64,000 nt of DNA from Metopolophium dirhodum. Taxonomy: Eukaryota > Arthropoda > Insecta > Hemiptera > Aphididae. The notes below the pieces were generated by a model, which saw only the letters and a list, made by a program, of their open reading frames with translations, had not been told where the DNA came from and made no database searches. Positions 37,285 to 48,938 of the stretch are shown in pieces; within the stretch, counting starts at the first letter, position 1; each line of letters opens with the position of its first letter. The DNA is taken from positions 31,054,001 through 31,118,000 of the forward strand of contig NC_083568.1 of assembly GCF_019925205.1 (NCBI RefSeq), in the 5' to 3' direction. A program made the position numbers and the translations under genes.

Positions 37285-38162
37285 TGTACCTATCGAGAGG
37301 CCGAACTACGCGAGAGCTCATTAATACTTACTACCTATTACGATGTTATTATTTATATTAAAATTAAAATTAAAATGTACTCTATACTATTATATTATTG
37401 TTGCTGTGGAAAAAATATTATGAAACCGGATGTATCGTTCGTTATACATTATCACCGTGATGATGATAATGTTATAATAATAATATGAGCTCAGCGTCGT
37501 CGGCCGTTGTGATTTCCGGACGGGGAAAAAAATACGATGGAGCTTATTGAAAATCAAACGATTTAAATACAATATTATTATATATTAATAATATTATGTA
37601 TAGGTATGTACATGATAAAATATTTATAGTATAATTTAAGTCATCGGTTACCAACACCGGTTACAAACACCCCGTCTCAATTTTAGAAAACACAGTGCGC
37701 TCTACGTGGTCGTAACTATATAATAATAATAATAATAATAATACCTACCCACAAAAAATGATAATAATATAAATCGCCTGGTGGTCGAACTACGGTTTGT
37801 TGTTTTTAAAGCGTAAAAACCGCCAGAATTTGAATTTACCGAGTATCCTCTGCAGACCGTTTTTCGATTGATTGTCGTGTCTCGTCCGGTCCGCCGTCGT
37901 TTCCAGTTTGCTGCACCGTGCAAAAATAATAAAACACACGTATGAGCATAGGCGCGAATAGTGTTCAAGTTTTTTTTTTGTGTGTGTGGGGGTGGGGGGG
38001 GGGGGGGCGAGGATGAAGCCCTACTATAATAATATCGAATAAGCTGAAACAAATTTATGAAATGTTTGGTGGGGGGGAAGGACTTTTGAACTCTCGGCCT
38101 CTAAAGCCTTTATTACCTCTTATTTGCGTTTATCTGCACGAGAAAAGGACGCGAATAATTCG
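37285..38162. other. 3' flank of lysozyme gene 2, no gene seen
   Basis: Includes short AT trinucleotide runs and a G-rich tract at about 37980-38007 (TGTGTGTGGGGGTGGGGGGG type). The minus frame at 37702-38052 crosses this low-complexity tract and is rejected. Confidence 0.4.
37357..37362 (+). promoter_or_regulatory. Possible poly(A) signal of lysozyme gene 2
   Basis: ATTAAA, repeated twice more immediately after (AAAATTAAAATTAAAATG), about 75 nt past the stop codon. Confidence 0.4.
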
Positions 38163-38763
38163 GTGGCTTGGCGTAAGCTCCGCCAATGTCACATTTTGAC
38201 AATTGAGATTATTTGACCAATGTCATTAAAATGTGCTTATGTTACTTGTGTTTAAAGGGCCAATGTCTGTTATAATGCTTTATGACCAAATTAGATTTGA
38301 CATTGGCCTTTTTGTCAATTATCGATAAAATAATAATCGATTTATTATGGGCCTATGTCGACATTGGCCATTTCGAAATAAATTAATACAATTTATAAAT
38401 GTAGAAGTTACTAACATTATGATCAATCGAATATTATTATTAGGTTTTCATAAAAAAGTCAAGTTCTTTAATTATTAAAAATTGTTTATTTTAAATTTTA
38501 GTTTTTGGCCAATGTCAAACCAAAGTAATTTTATTATTTTTTCTGGGTGGTCAATGTCAAACTAAAACGTACATATTTATACTTAAAATCAAAATGAAAG
38601 TCATACAATGAAATAAAAACAAATGTTATCAAGTAATAGAATTTTTAGAGTTACAATATAAAATTTACGATTTTTATCTAAATTTTAAAAATTGGCCAAT
38701 TTAATATTTTAAATTCCTGAACATAGTCAAAATATGACATTGGCCCTTCTTGCACCAAGCCAC
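38163..38763. mobile_element. Inverted-repeat (MITE-like) element, 601 bp
   Basis: The terminal repeats are about 38 bp. The left starts GTGGCTTGGCGTAAGCTCCG and the right, reverse-complemented, starts GTGGCTTGGTGCAAGAAGGG. Both continue into GCCAATGTCA(C/T)ATTTTGAC. The element contains about eight copies of CCAATGTCA in both orientations. Flanks share AATT-like words but no clean duplication could be fixed. No coding frame is present. Confidence 0.8.
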
Positions 38764-39813
38764 AGAATTATGTCTTTGGTTCACACGTAGACGTTTTTTT
38801 TTTCTATTCAATTGGCATAATATTTCGGCACTGTAAAATGAGGGCTTAATACGAAAACAAACGCCGATCGAATATTATTTGCAATTTTTTTTCTCTACTT
38901 GGACTTGGACATTTGTTTTAAGAGCGTTCGGACTGCCTTAGAAACTATAATATTAATGTATGATAATCGCCAACAACCCCTGCAGTGCAGCACAAAAGCG
39001 CTATTCCACTATCCCCGTGTCGCGTACAACTACGTCGTGTTTCTCGTGCGGTTTTAGTAATCTAATCTTTAGTTTTGGTATATTATAATAATTATTGTAT
39101 GGTCGATATTGGTCACGGTCATCGTTTCGCACGGGGTATAATATTGATAAACGCTGACGACACCGCATGGAGTTTTGTTAGAGATGACTGCAAATTTATT
39201 GTGAACATGTAAGACAAAAAAAGGTAACCACAAAAAAAATTAAGGGTGGTTGTGAACATAATATTCGTTTAAGAGTAACATCAACCTGTTTAAAAATAAT
39301 AGAGAATAATGACCATAATGTCGAATCTTCATTCTCGCAGTCAACTGCTGATCGATATTATATTTTATTTAGGTTTAGTATAGGAGAGGTAATAATTTTG
39401 GAGGTGGTAATCTGCAGTCGTAACCGTAGGATACTGCAGCATGATCGGACATTGTCATTAAAAAAGGTTACGAGCGATTTGTAACGAAATATAAACAGCG
39501 AGACAAGACTCACCATACGAAATCATACGAAATCTAGGGTCTTAGTTTGTATTGTCTAACCTGTCCTGATTTTAAGGGGAAACACAGTCGCCGGTTACAA
39601 CTGTATGGAAACGAATTTCCCGCACACGTCGACGGAGTTGGAATTTTTCGACTTAACGGTAACCGCTGTAGTGGTATAATGCGGTATCGATAACGCGAAC
39701 CGACCGATCGGGGCGTGTCGTTTGGTACGGTTGCAGAAGTCGTGGAATGGCGCGCATTAACGCGCACTGATATGGATCGTGATCGTGAAGATCAAACCAC
39801 GGAGTAATTATTT
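38764..39813. other. Intergenic, no gene seen
   Basis: AT-rich DNA becoming GC/CpG-rich from about 39560. Overlapping minus open frames at 39534-39886 reflect that CpG-rich patch. Confidence 0.4.
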
Positions 39814-39886
39814 TTACACTCTGCAGATCAAACGGCGCGCGGCGTGCGGCCACGGGCGGACCTGCACCCGTCGGACCGCGCGCCAT
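39814..39886 (-). CDS. Possible second exon of the RING finger gene
   Basis: On the minus strand, TTTTATAATTACAG precedes a GC-rich stretch. If the RING exon is spliced at its AG/GTACT donor (43032), the phase is 2. This segment then supplies 23 codons (WRAVRRVQV then PWPHAARR) and a TAA at 39814-39816. The joined length is exactly in frame, 198 codons including stop. The evidence is limited to splice-site form, phase fit and GC content. The intron would be 3.1 kb and contain the tandem array at 39998-41925. Confidence 0.25.
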
Positions 39887-39997
39887 CTGTAATTATAAAA
39901 TATTATTATAATATTATGATGCCACCCACGCACGTCATGCGGCGGACGAGTATGTTGCCGAGGCCGTCAGGTCTGAATAACGGATTTTCGTAGAAAT

Positions 39998-41925
39998 CGG
40001 ACGAAATAAAACGTCGGAAAATCGGACGGCGACCGGATCTTGCGACGTTTGCCCGCGGGGGCTTTGGGTGCTAAAAAACGATACGATAACGCTCGGCCCC
40101 GGACAAACAACACTGCAATGCCGCCCGATTTACGCATATTATTATTATGTTATATATAATATGAAATTTATTCGGCGGAACGAAATCATATTATTATATT
40201 ATCGATATAATAAAAGCGGGCATTTAATAACTGTTGAGAAAATCGAAAAACGACCTCTCTAAAGTACCATCTTGGTACAATTTCCTTAAAGATAAGGTAC
40301 TGTATTTTGAAATCAAAGCTTTCCTTCTGGTAGAAATTTTGTATACAGGATAAAAAAAAAACACCATTGTAAAACCATTAGCTTCCTCGCTCCGCTCGCC
40401 CAGAATCTAAAATATTATTACTTTATTCGATGTCGTCGCGCCGCCGTGTTGCGATGGACAGAAAATATCGGAAAATCGGACGGCGACCGGATCTCGCGAT
40501 ATTTTCCCACGGCAGCTTTGAGTGCTAAAAACCGATACGATAACGCTCGGCCCCGGACAAACAACACTGCAATGCCGCTCGATTTACGAATATTATTATG
40601 TTATATATAATATGAAATTTATTCGGTGGAACGAAGTCATATTGTTATATTATCGATATAATAAAAGCGGGCATTTAAGAACTGTTGAGAAAATCGAAAA
40701 ACGACCTCTCTAAAGTACCATCTTGGTACAATTTCCTTAAAGATAAGGTACTGTATTTTGAAATCAAAGCTTTCCTTCTGGTAGAAATTTTGTATACAGG
40801 ATAAAAAAAAAAAAACACCATTGTAAAACCACTAGCTTCCTCGCTCCACTCGCCCAGAATCTAAAATTGTATTATACTTTATTCGATGTCGTCGCGCCGC
40901 CGTGTTGCGACGGACAGAAAATATCGGAAAATCGGACGGCGACCGGATCTCGCGATATTTTCCCACGGGGGACTTGGGTGCTAAAAAACGATACGATAAT
41001 GTTTGGCCCCGGACAAACAACACTGCAATGCCGCCCGATTTACTCATATTATTATGTTATATATAATATAAAATTTATTCGGTGGAACGAAATCATATTG
41101 TTATATTATCGATACAATAAAAGCGGGAAAGTGGATGTCGCTCTGCTGTACAGTAGGTTACAAGTGGGTCAATGTATAATGGATTGTTGAATTCAATGAT
41201 AAAATATCGTTGTATAAGAAAAACGATTCGGAGCGGAGACGGTTTGTCAGTCTGGATATTAAATATTGTTATTATTTATTATATTATCCTGCAAATTGAA
41301 TTAATATTATATTTTTTTATTCGTTTCTATGGTGTTAAACTGATAAACAAAGCGTTAGAAATTAAAATAGAAATTAAAATCCCATTTTTAGCGGTTTTTC
41401 GTAATTTATCGGTGGTTTTTCCCGTGGCATTTAATAACTGTTGAGAAAATCGAAAAACGACCTCTCTAAAGTACCATCTTGGTACAATATCCTTAAAGAT
41501 AAGGTACTATATTTTTAAATCGAAGCTTTCCTTCTGGTAAAAATTTTGTATACAGGATAAAAAAAAAAACACCATTGTAAAACCACTAGCTTTCTCGCTC
41601 CGCTCAGAATCTAAAATATTGTTACTTTATACGATGTCGTCGCACCGCCGTGTTACGACGGACAGAAAATATCGGAAAATCGGACGGCGACCGGATCTCG
41701 CGATATTTTCCCACGGGGGACTTGGGTGCTAAAAAACGATACGATAATGTTTGGCCCCGGACAAACTAAACATTGCAATGCCGCCCGGTTTACGCATATT
41801 ATTATGTTATATAATATGAAATTTATTCGGCGAAACGAAATCATATTATTATACCGATATAATAAAAGCAGGCAAGTGGATGTCGCTCTGCTGTACAGTA
41901 GGTTACAAGCGGTCGTGGCCATTGT
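39998..41925. repeat. Tandem array, four units of about 455 to 748 bp
   Basis: CGGAAAATCGGACGGCGACC starts at 40015, 40469, 40925 and 41673. Units 1 and 2 are about 455 bp. Unit 3 is 748 bp because it has 299 bp more (41128-41426). Unit 4 is cut short but keeps the beginning of that extra segment, so units 1 and 2 carry a shared deletion. Each complete unit includes GTACCATCTTGGTAC (palindromic), an A-run, and CTCGCTCC(A/G)CTC...CAGAATCTAAAA. The parallel open frames starting MLK(N/T)DTI in each unit follow from the repetition. No family protein is recognised. Confidence 0.9.
41206..41613. mobile_element. Possible member of the GATTCTGAGCGGAG inverted-end family
   Basis: AAACGATTCGGAGCGGAGAC at about 41219 faces CTCGCTCCGCTCAGAATCT at about 41594, the reverse complement of the same terminus. 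The same pair of ends bounds 61165-62226. It is nested in the tandem array. Confidence 0.5.
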
Positions 41926-42662
41926 AGTCGTGAATATTATGAATTTTGATGTTTTATTCGCATTACGTATAGTTAGGCGGTGCGACGAGTATATCAAAAT
42001 ATTATAATAATTTCAGTGTATAATAATATGCGTTCGGAATTTATCTTGATTCTCGCACATTTCGAACACGATAATAATATAAACCTGCAGATGTGTATAA
42101 TAAACCATCATTGATGTGACAAGTTGATGTGAATAAGTCTACAAGTGATATACTCTCCGCTAGGTTTTATTTTTTTTTCTGTTTGAAATTCTTTAAAAAG
42201 TTTAAAAGTTGAATATTACAATATTTGAATTGATTTTTTTTTGCGGTTTAGTAATAAATCAAAAAATGTGTGAAATTTGATCTCTAGTAAAAATATAACG
42301 AAAAATTGAAACGCGCACAAGACATCAAAATGTTTATTAACGACCAAAACAGATTTTTTTTTTTTATTGAACTTAAGCCCGGCAACTATGGCCATAACGG
42401 ATAATTGCCGCTTCTAATTTCAATAAACAGCACAGATTTAATGAAAATAATACAGTTTAAATCCATGTTAAAATGTTTAAAAGTAAAATATTTAATCCTT
42501 TCAACTACTTAAAATCTTCGTAAGTACAGCAGCAGACGTAAAAGATCGGTCGTAAAATTCTACATCAAATGACGAATCGCACGATTATATGAAACGTATA
42601 AAATATATACCAATTATTGTGTACTGGTGCGAATAATATTTTTTTTTATATACAATGTCATC
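41926..42662. other. Intergenic or intronic AT-rich DNA, no gene seen
   Basis: Contains only A/T runs and low-complexity sequence. If the two-exon RING model holds, this is intron. Confidence 0.4.
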
Positions 42663-42870
42663 TTTCGCGCTTACGTCCTACATCTAATTATGTCGCAAAT
42701 GACAAATATTTATTTTTTTTTGTTACGTTTGGCGCTTTTATCCTTACTAATTATGGCGCGATTGACAAGTATTTTTGTCGATACCTTTGACGCTTATGTT
42801 CTACTAATTGAGAGAGGAAACGACAAGTGTTTCTTTTTTTTATATACCTTTGGCGTTTATGTCATAATGC
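42663..42870. repeat. Minisatellite-like tandem repeat, period about 58-65 bp
   Basis: Unit starts TTTCGCGCTTA (42663), TTTGGCGCTTT (42728), TTTGACGCTTA (42786) and TTTGGCGTTTA (42849, partial). Each unit has a following CTAATTATG-like word, a GACAA(A/G)T word, a T-run and a TACC/TACG end. Units are well diverged. Confidence 0.75.
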
Positions 42871-42885
42871 AGCCTAGTATATTAC

Positions 42886-42996
42886 TGGGTTGCATAAACA
42901 ATTTATTAAATTCAATGGTTTACTAAAAATTTAATGGACCAATCGTGGGCCGCTAAGTCTTTTTTAAGGGACTATTAGTGGGTTTATTCATTCATT
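42886..42996. repeat. Dispersed repeat, copy 2 (matches 30077-30196)
   Basis: Collinear with the copy at 30077: GGGTTGCA, AATGGTTTACTAAAA, TTTAATGGACCAATC, GGGCC, ATTCATTCATT. It ends at the stop codon of the unspliced RING open frame, which therefore terminates inside repeat sequence. Confidence 0.75.
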
Positions 42997-43552
42997 AAAT
43001 GTCTTGTGCAATATATATTTTATTATAGTACCTGTATTTAACGGAAGTGGAGTGCAGTTGGTCGTGACCACCGCCGCCAACGCCACTGCCGTCGTCGTAG
43101 TCTTCGTCGTCGTCGTCGTCAGTGGCGAACGCGTCGGCCCAACCGGCAAAGTTGTACCGCCGTCCGCCGCCGCCACTGCCGCCGCTGGTCGTCCGTCGCA
43201 CGGGGCCCGTCTTGCCGGTGCCCACCGACCGCGACCGGACGGCCACTGCGGCGGCCGCGTGCCGCCGCAGTTTCGTCGGCAAGCTGTGCGACCGGCCGGC
43301 CGCGGTGGACCCGTCACGGCCGCTCTCCGACGCCGACGCCGCGGCCACCGTGGACGTGGCTCGCGAGTCCGACGACCGTTTGAGGCGCAACACCCGGGCG
43401 CGACACACGACGCACCGCAACGGCAACGACCGCCGGGACACGGCTATCTGGATGGTGCGCACCAGACACTTGCGGCACACCACCCGGTGACCGCACGGCC
43501 AAGTCTGCATCGTCGCCTTCGAGTTGACGCATATCACGCACTGCGACAACAT
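42995..43552 (-). CDS. RING-HC finger protein (putative E3 ubiquitin ligase)
   Basis: A GC-rich open frame whose first ATG is at 43552 and whose unspliced stop is at 42995 (185 aa). Residues 5-50 form a RING-HC finger: C5-x2-C8-x11-C20-x-H22-x3-C26-x2-C29-x17-C47-x2-C50, including PCGHRVVCRKC and LRCVVCRAR. Such fingers bind two zinc ions and recruit ubiquitin-conjugating enzymes, so a ubiquitin ligase role is the family expectation. The rest is low complexity: Ser/Ala/Arg-rich, a Gly-rich run, then an acidic patch (FATDDDDDEDYDDGSG). A donor at 43032/43031 may replace the last 12 codons, because the unspliced stop lies in a dispersed repeat (see 39814-39886). Upstream, no further exon was identified. 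The opposite-strand frame of 232 codons is a GC-driven shadow. Confidence 0.75.
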   Translation of the reverse strand: MLSQCVICVNSKATMQTWPCGHRVVCRKCLVRTIQIAVSRRSLPLRCVVCRARVLRLKRSSDSRATSTVAAASASESGRDGSTAAGRSHSLPTKLRRHAAAAVAVRSRSVGTGKTGPVRRTTSGGSGGGGRRYNFAGWADAFATDDDDDEDYDDGSGVGGGGHDQLHSTSVKYRYYNKIYIAQDI

Positions 43553-43564
43553 TGTACAACACAA

Positions 43565-45537
43565 ACCGTTTCAATAATTATTATTTACCACCTGTCGATT
43601 ATAGATACAGATGTCAATTTTATCGATTCAACACGTGGGTGGGCCAACTCATTTTATTTTACAAAATACGTTTCAAACGATAATAGTACTTTTATAGCGT
43701 AATACCAAAATATTAGAAAATTAAATTGCCTTCAGTACATTTTTTATGTCATTAAAATCCGAGCCCTAGCATTCATTAATTATGTCATTGTCAAAGGTGG
43801 GCATTAATTAGTTAAAATCACGTTTATACAATATATTATGTATAATTTATTAATTTTAGTTATACAATGATTTAGAATTGAAACAAACACATCAATATTC
43901 ATTAAAAGCCAGGTTCACACTAACGTGTATTTGTCTAAAGTACTAGTGGGCTGTGTGCATACTGCATAGGAATATAAATATTGTAGAATGAATTTTAAAC
44001 AAAGTGTTTAGTTATTATTTAATATATTTGAAAGTTGAACAACCCACAAACTACACAAAATAAGTTAAGACGTTAAGTTAATATTTTTCTTCATAATATT
44101 TTCTTATAAGTTATAACTTAACGTTGACTTAATAAAATTCACTCGAGTTAATTATTTTCACTAACTTTCCCACTTTTGGACGTCTTTATAGTATTATACC
44201 TTTTGGTATTGGAATTCCGATCCAAGAAGTGGCAAAATATTCATCGAAAATATTTAAAACTAAATATAATAATAATACTATTCATTATTACGAGGTAAAA
44301 TCTTATTTTGCTTCCTAGGCGCTTGCTTTTATTGGTCTGAAAGTTAACAAGTATCTGTGCCAGATATGATGCAACTGGCTTAAAAAAGTTTTCATAGTCG
44401 AAAATAAATAATTCGAGAGTAAGATAATCAAAAAAAAGGAAACAATATTAATAACGTGTTATACACGGCAAAGTGTATAGGCAAAACAGGTGCACATTGC
44501 TGTTACAAGGTAAATCGTGTGCAGTATTGACTTAAACATTTCACTCTATGTATATTATATAACAATTAATATTATTATAATGTATTTTCAAACTTTTGGT
44601 TTAGAGTACGCCAACGGGCTGTTTAATAAATCTATAAAAGGTATTACATTTAAATGCTTAACTGTCTGATCAAAGGCATACAGCACCACTGCACTGGATT
44701 GCAATTTTTGTCAGAATTAATTATTTTTTCATTATTTAACTGACGGAGTTTCCGCAAAAAAAAAAATGTTTGAACTTTTTAAACCATTTTTGTATATAAT
44801 CGAAAAAATCTTTGAAAAAAAATAATATTTTTAAATTATAATAATATATTATGCTGAATAATATAATATCATATAATGCACAGTATACTGTTTTACTTTA
44901 TTGATCGACATTCAACAGTAAAGAATTGTTGACCATCGTGCTGTATAAACTTATGATTATTAATATTATATTAAAATGTAAATTTTTTTCGTGGAACTGA
45001 TTCATTACTACAGTTGTTGAATAATTGTATTATATTTTAGGGCTGTACGTTTTAACTCAAATTTACACAATGTGTAAAATATTACATGTCACCGAAATAA
45101 CGTTAATAATTGTATTTAATTCTCAGTGATCTATTGATGGACAAAATAGCACGTTACGTGTTGATTATGTCACAGTAATTTTCATTGAATAAACTGACTT
45201 CAAAAAAATAATGGAATAATCGGAAGTTCACCTATAAATTATGTTATACCATATTGTAGACCGACACGTAATTTTCTGTGATCAACGTGCGTATGACCAT
45301 CGTGTAATCAAAAAGGACACCATTTAAATAGATTTAGTTCAGTTATTTTAATTAAAGTAGTTAATTAACGTTCTAATCTTGAACAACCTTGGTTAGTTAA
45401 TTAACAAAATAACGTGAATAAATAGCAAAAAAAAAGTTTATAAAAAAAAAAAAACCACACACAGCTGCAACCCACAATGGAATCTATTTTTAATAATATT
45501 GTGGTTAAGATTCGAAAACAATGTGGCTCTCCTCAAT
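43565..45537. other. Intergenic, no gene seen
   Basis: AT-rich sequence upstream of the RING gene. Its promoter should be near 43570-43700 on the minus strand but nothing specific is recognisable. Confidence 0.4.
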
Positions 45538-45592
45538 TACGACAAATTTCAAATTAACACAGAACATACGTTTTATATAATAATACGTAATA

Positions 45593-45600
45593 CCTATGAA
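45593..45600. repeat. 8-bp target site duplication, left copy
   Basis: CCTATGAA here and at 46177-46184. Confidence 0.93.
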
Positions 45601-46176
45601 CAGTGTTGGGAAAAGATAACCAAAAAATCATCTGGATAAGATAACAGATAATTCATTCAAAATTTATATAGATAAGATAAAATAAAATACAATTTTTTTT
45701 ATCTAGATAAAGATAAAAATACACATACATTTATCTAGATAATAATATAGATAATTTTTTTTTAAAATTATATTATAAATAATGTAATTTATTAGTAATT
45801 ACTAATTAGATAATATTTATTAATTAATAAATCCTTAATGTCATTTCTCAACTAAATTAATGTACAATTTAAATTTTTAATACAACTTGAATAAAAATAA
45901 AATAAAACTGACAATATTTCAGTAAACATTTCTTTTTCAACTATAAAATAATAATATTGGAATTTGGTATCACTATTCGGTTATCGTAAATTATTGGCTA
46001 TTTCAGTATTTAAAAATATTCTTATTATTATATTATTTATCTAGATAAATTACCACAGATAACCATTACATTTATCTAGATGAGATGATTAGATGATTTA
46101 ATTATTTTTATCAAGATAAGATAATTAAAGAAATAATTCTATCTAGATAAAATTATCTAGATGATTCCCAACACTG
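45601..46176. mobile_element. hAT-type miniature element (576 bp)
   Basis: The ends are CAGTGTTGGGAAAAGATAAC on the left and, reverse-complemented, CAGTGTTGGGAATCATCTAG on the right. They are flanked by perfect 8-bp duplications. The interior is AT-rich with many copies of ATCTAGATAA, a palindromic word clustered near both ends and likely part of its subterminal structure. No transposase frame is present, so it was mobilised in trans. Confidence 0.93.
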
Positions 46177-47235
46177 CCTATGAACTATACGTTTTTCAAT
46201 TAATTGAAACGCACAGCTTTTCGGGCGGTGAAAAGTTTCACACAGCAATATTATTATTCAGATTTTAAATCGAAAACATCGAATGCACTTCAAGTAGTCA
46301 GGATTTCTCGGTAAAAAATGTAGTTTAAACGAATGTGTTTAAACTACAGCGAGTTGAAAAAACTACAATGAGTTTAAATGCAGCGAGTGACAACGATTGA
46401 AATTTTCGTCGAAATATCGAACATTTTTCGATGGAGCGCTTTGTAATATTTTCACTGTCTTACAACACCACAGTCGGATTTCTAAACAGTGTTTTAATAC
46501 CCCACTACAGCCCTTATCGCACCGCGGGAACTGCTGACCGGACGTTATATTATTATTTTACCCTCCTCCTAATTACGGAAAATCTGAGAATTACCCGTGC
46601 TGGGTTTTGGGTGCCGGTGCAGAAACAAAATTCGTGACATTTAATCGGGTGATTTTGGTGCACGTTCGGTCCAACCGTATTTAAAACGAAAAATTTAAAA
46701 TTAACACAATACAAGTGCAGTATAATTTCAAACGAACTACGCGTTTTTCAATTTATTGAAACGCACAGTTTTTCGGGCGGTGAAAAGGCTTACACATCAA
46801 CAATATTTTTTAGATTTTAAATAGAAAACATCGAATGCACTTCAAGTAGTCAGGGCTTAAGGGATTTCTCGGGAAAAAATGTAGTTTAAACAAATGTGTT
46901 TCTAAAAATGCAGCGAGCGACAACGATTGAAATTTTCGTCGAAATATCGAACATTTTTCGATTGAGCGTTTTGTAATATTTTCACTGTCTTACAACACCA
47001 CAGTAGGATTTCCAAACAGTGTTTTAATACCCCACTACAGCCCACATCGCACCGCGGGAACTGCTGACCGGACGTTATATTATTATTTTACCCTCCTCCT
47101 AATTACGGAAAACCCGAGATTTACCCGTGCTGGGTTTCGGGTACCGGTGCAGAAATAAAATTCGTGACATTTAATGGGGTGGTTTTACTGCGGTGGGTTC
47201 GGTGCACGTTCGGCCCGACCGTATTAATGGTTCGA

Positions 47236-47823
47236 CGGCGGCGTTAATGAACCGAACTGCTGGTTTTTCTGGGATTCTCGCCAGCCACTAAATCAAATGA
47301 GGAAATTCAAAAACAACAACCCCGCCCGAGTATTTATATTATTATACCGCAGTGGGTCACGGCAGGTCATTATAATGTCGTACCATCAGTGGTAAATGCG
47401 TTTACCCACCTCAGATGTCCATAATTGTATGAAAACGCTGACGATAATAATAATTTTATCATCGATATCGTCGATTTAAAAACGCACAACCCCCCCCCCG
47501 ATAAAATAACGCGAGCAAATTTCCAATTTCCATCGTTTTCGATGCGCAGCTGCACTATAAAATTGCTCAAGTGGGTCACCGCCTATAAAATGTATTTACT
47601 GTTAATTATTTGTTTGCATTTAAGTGCACTCGGTATAATAATATATATATACGTCTCGAAATTCGATTAAAATAACAAGACGGTCGCGTCTATCGCTCCA
47701 TTCCATCTGTACAACGTCAGTGTAATTATTATTATTGTATCCCACAACGGACTCTATAGCTATATACAATACATTTAATCAGACTCGATAGTGTTACTGT
47801 TTCGTGCCTTTTTTTCCACTTTT

Positions 47824-47894
<71 letters not shown>

Positions 47895-48938
47895 GCTGCA
47901 GCCCCGTAGATAGTATCACAACTGTAACCTAAAATATTTGGCGTGCACGTGTGCAGAATATAATATATAGAAACATTTGATTTACAAAAATATATTGTTT
48001 GAACTATTGTTTTGTAAAAAAATGCATTCGTTCAAATATTTTGAATATACGCTCTGCAGAGTACCTACCCACCATCGCGTAATATCTATTTATTTTTATA
48101 TTATATTACCCATTTGTTTTTATCGTTTTGCGAGAGCGAAACGAGAGCATAAAAAATGAAAAAATATTGTTATGTTTTTGCATAATATAATATTTTATGT
48201 TAATCGTTCGCGCGTCTTTACCGAAATATTATTTATAATACTTAATAATATTATGCACGCAGTATTGCACACCGTACAGGTGCAAAAGTACACCTAAGCG
48301 AGGTGTTATTCATTATTACTTACTATGCTTCTAATTTATTACAGGTATATTTGAAATCGCTTCTCTTCGTTTTTAGTCGGCAGCTTTTCTCCGTTAAACG
48401 CGTTTCGGAATAACATTTTTTTTCATCATTACATTTTTAATGCCTATGCCTACCCACTCGAGCTAGGCAATTTATGCGGGCGTGTTATATAGTTTATCGC
48501 ACAAATATATATATATATACGTTATAGGCAAGGTAATGGAAAACTAAAAGCATCGAGTTTTGCAAACAATTTCTCGTTCAATTAAATTATACGGGAATAC
48601 GGACATAGTTGGAATTCTCGCGATATATACATAAAGGATGCAATTTTAAATTCCTAACGTGATTTCGTACGACTAATAAATATACACGTCGACAATCTGC
48701 GAACCCGACGACTCAATACGAACGTGATTTACTCACCGTAGTGATTTGAAATTTAAAATTGACTATAGCTTAGTAATTAGTCGCATTAATCGGAATAGAG
48801 CGAACTACTACTGCTGCAGTAGGTAGTGTATTTGCCGTAGGTATTATACCTACAGTTTAAAAATAGTAATTTGTAATCTTGAATATATTCTTATAAAAAT
48901 CTTATGGTATTCAACAATATATAACAATTTATTTTCAA
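47236..48938. other. Intergenic, no gene seen
   Basis: Contains a C-run at about 47488-47499 and the long CA microsatellite at 47825-47892. No coding frame with support was found. Confidence 0.4.
47825..47892. repeat. (CA)34 microsatellite
   Basis: 68 bp of uninterrupted CA, the longest simple repeat in the window. Confidence 0.98.

Larger units (their letters stand above)
45538..47235. repeat. Two-copy tandem duplication, about 545 bp, one copy interrupted
   Basis: Copy 1 runs from about 45538 to 45600 and resumes at 46185 after a hAT-type insertion. Copy 2 starts near 46685. Shared words include AAATTAACACA, TTGAAACGCACAG, TTTTCGGGCGGTGAAAAG, CATCGAATGCACTTCAAGTA, GGGAACTGCTGACCGGACGT and GTGACATTTAAT. 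Short plus frames (for example 46431-46637) are degraded differently in the two copies and look non-coding. Confidence 0.88.

Noticed and set aside
40068..42007. Repeated short proteins starting MLKNDTI in the tandem array
   Set aside because: They recur only because the DNA is duplicated. The frames differ in length and end arbitrarily.
43004..43702. 232-codon plus-strand open frame
   Set aside because: It lies opposite the RING exon, in a GC-rich stretch where stops are rare on both strands. The zinc-ligand pattern is only on the minus strand.
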